In this document: piece after piece, positions 5,790 to 5,840 of the stretch | Numbering within the stretch: position 1 is the stretch's first letter | Layout of the letters: each line of letters opens with the position of its first letter | From: Candidatus Galloscillospira excrementavium | GTDB taxonomy: Bacteria > Bacillota > Clostridia > Oscillospirales > Oscillospiraceae | Assembly: GCA_018711785.1 (NCBI GenBank) | Contig: DVHW01000239.1 | Span: 1 to 5,840 of the forward strand | Reading direction: 5' to 3' | Length of the DNA: 5,840 nt | Made by a program: the position numbers and the translations under genes | The notes under the pieces: generated by a model | What the model saw: only the letters and a program-made list of their open reading frames with translations | Database searches by the model: none | Told to the model about the DNA's origin: nothing

Positions 5790-5840
5790 ATGGGAACGAG
5801 AATGAGGGCCTGGCTCTCTGTGGGGATGGCGGCGGTCTGT
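5790..5840 (+). CDS. Start of an unidentified gene, signal-peptide-like N-terminus (3' partial)
   Basis: Seventeen codons are visible: MGTRMRAWLSVGMAAVC, open to the end of the window. GGGAGG (5778-5783) is six bases before the ATG at 5790, which favours it over the ATG at 5802. Two arginines followed by a hydrophobic run look like the beginning of a secretion signal or membrane anchor. The final AAVC does not fit a standard lipobox. The visible part does not resemble the start of SpoIIGA, the gene often found after ftsZ in spore formers. The product cannot be identified from this fragment. Only 36 bases separate it from the T-run of the terminator, and no promoter is evident there. Confidence 0.6.
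   Translation, partial: MGTRMRAWLSVGMAAVC

Noticed and set aside
1..5840. A previously undescribed gene system in this window
   Set aside because: All complete genes belong to known dcw-cluster families in a familiar order. The two families of unknown role (DUF881 and DUF1290) are already described at this locus, and I see no sign of mobile DNA, defence genes or repeats.

Overview
This is a stretch of a division and cell wall (dcw) gene cluster. The DNA is strongly GC-rich, roughly two thirds by eye. Every gene is on the + strand. Gene content points to a GC-rich, low-outgroup Firmicute: a small basic protein of the DUF1290 family and a DUF881 (YlxW-type) protein sit between divIB and ftsZ, as in Bacilli and Clostridia. 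The GC content, the use of murA rather than murB at this place, and the absence of ftsA suggest a member of the Oscillospiraceae (Flavonifractor/Pseudoflavonifractor-like). That assignment is inference from gene order and protein style, not a database match.

Layout. 1-1066: murG, lacking only about its first 15-20 residues because the window starts inside it. 1067-1153: an 87-base leader holding an inverted repeat that captures the murA ribosome binding site. 1154-2419: murA. 2420-2509: an AT-rich island with a possible promoter, then a GC-rich hairpin just before the divIB ribosome binding site. 2510-3280: divIB/ftsQ with a TTG start. 3281-3327: short gap with a hairpin. 3328-4080: DUF881 protein. 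4077-4463: sbp (DUF1290), overlapping the previous gene by four bases (ATGA). A good sigma-A-type promoter for ftsZ lies inside the 3' end of sbp (4392-4420). 4521-5681: ftsZ. 5712-5753: a textbook intrinsic terminator. 5790 to the end: the first 17 codons of another, secretion-signal-like gene.

How the genes work together. MurA makes the first committed precursor of peptidoglycan from UDP-GlcNAc, and MurG makes the last cytoplasmic one, lipid II. DivIB is a bitopic divisome protein, and FtsZ is the cytoskeletal ring that recruits the divisome. The DUF881 and DUF1290 proteins are membrane proteins conserved at this locus whose role is poorly known. The internal promoter lets ftsZ be made in larger amounts than the genes upstream, and the terminator closes the cluster after ftsZ.

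I see no mobile element, CRISPR array, RNA gene or unfamiliar gene system here. The coding content is ordinary. The points worth a second look are regulatory: the hairpin over the murA ribosome binding site, the promoter inside sbp, the run of GC-rich hairpins before ribosome binding sites, and an altered glycine-rich loop in MurG.
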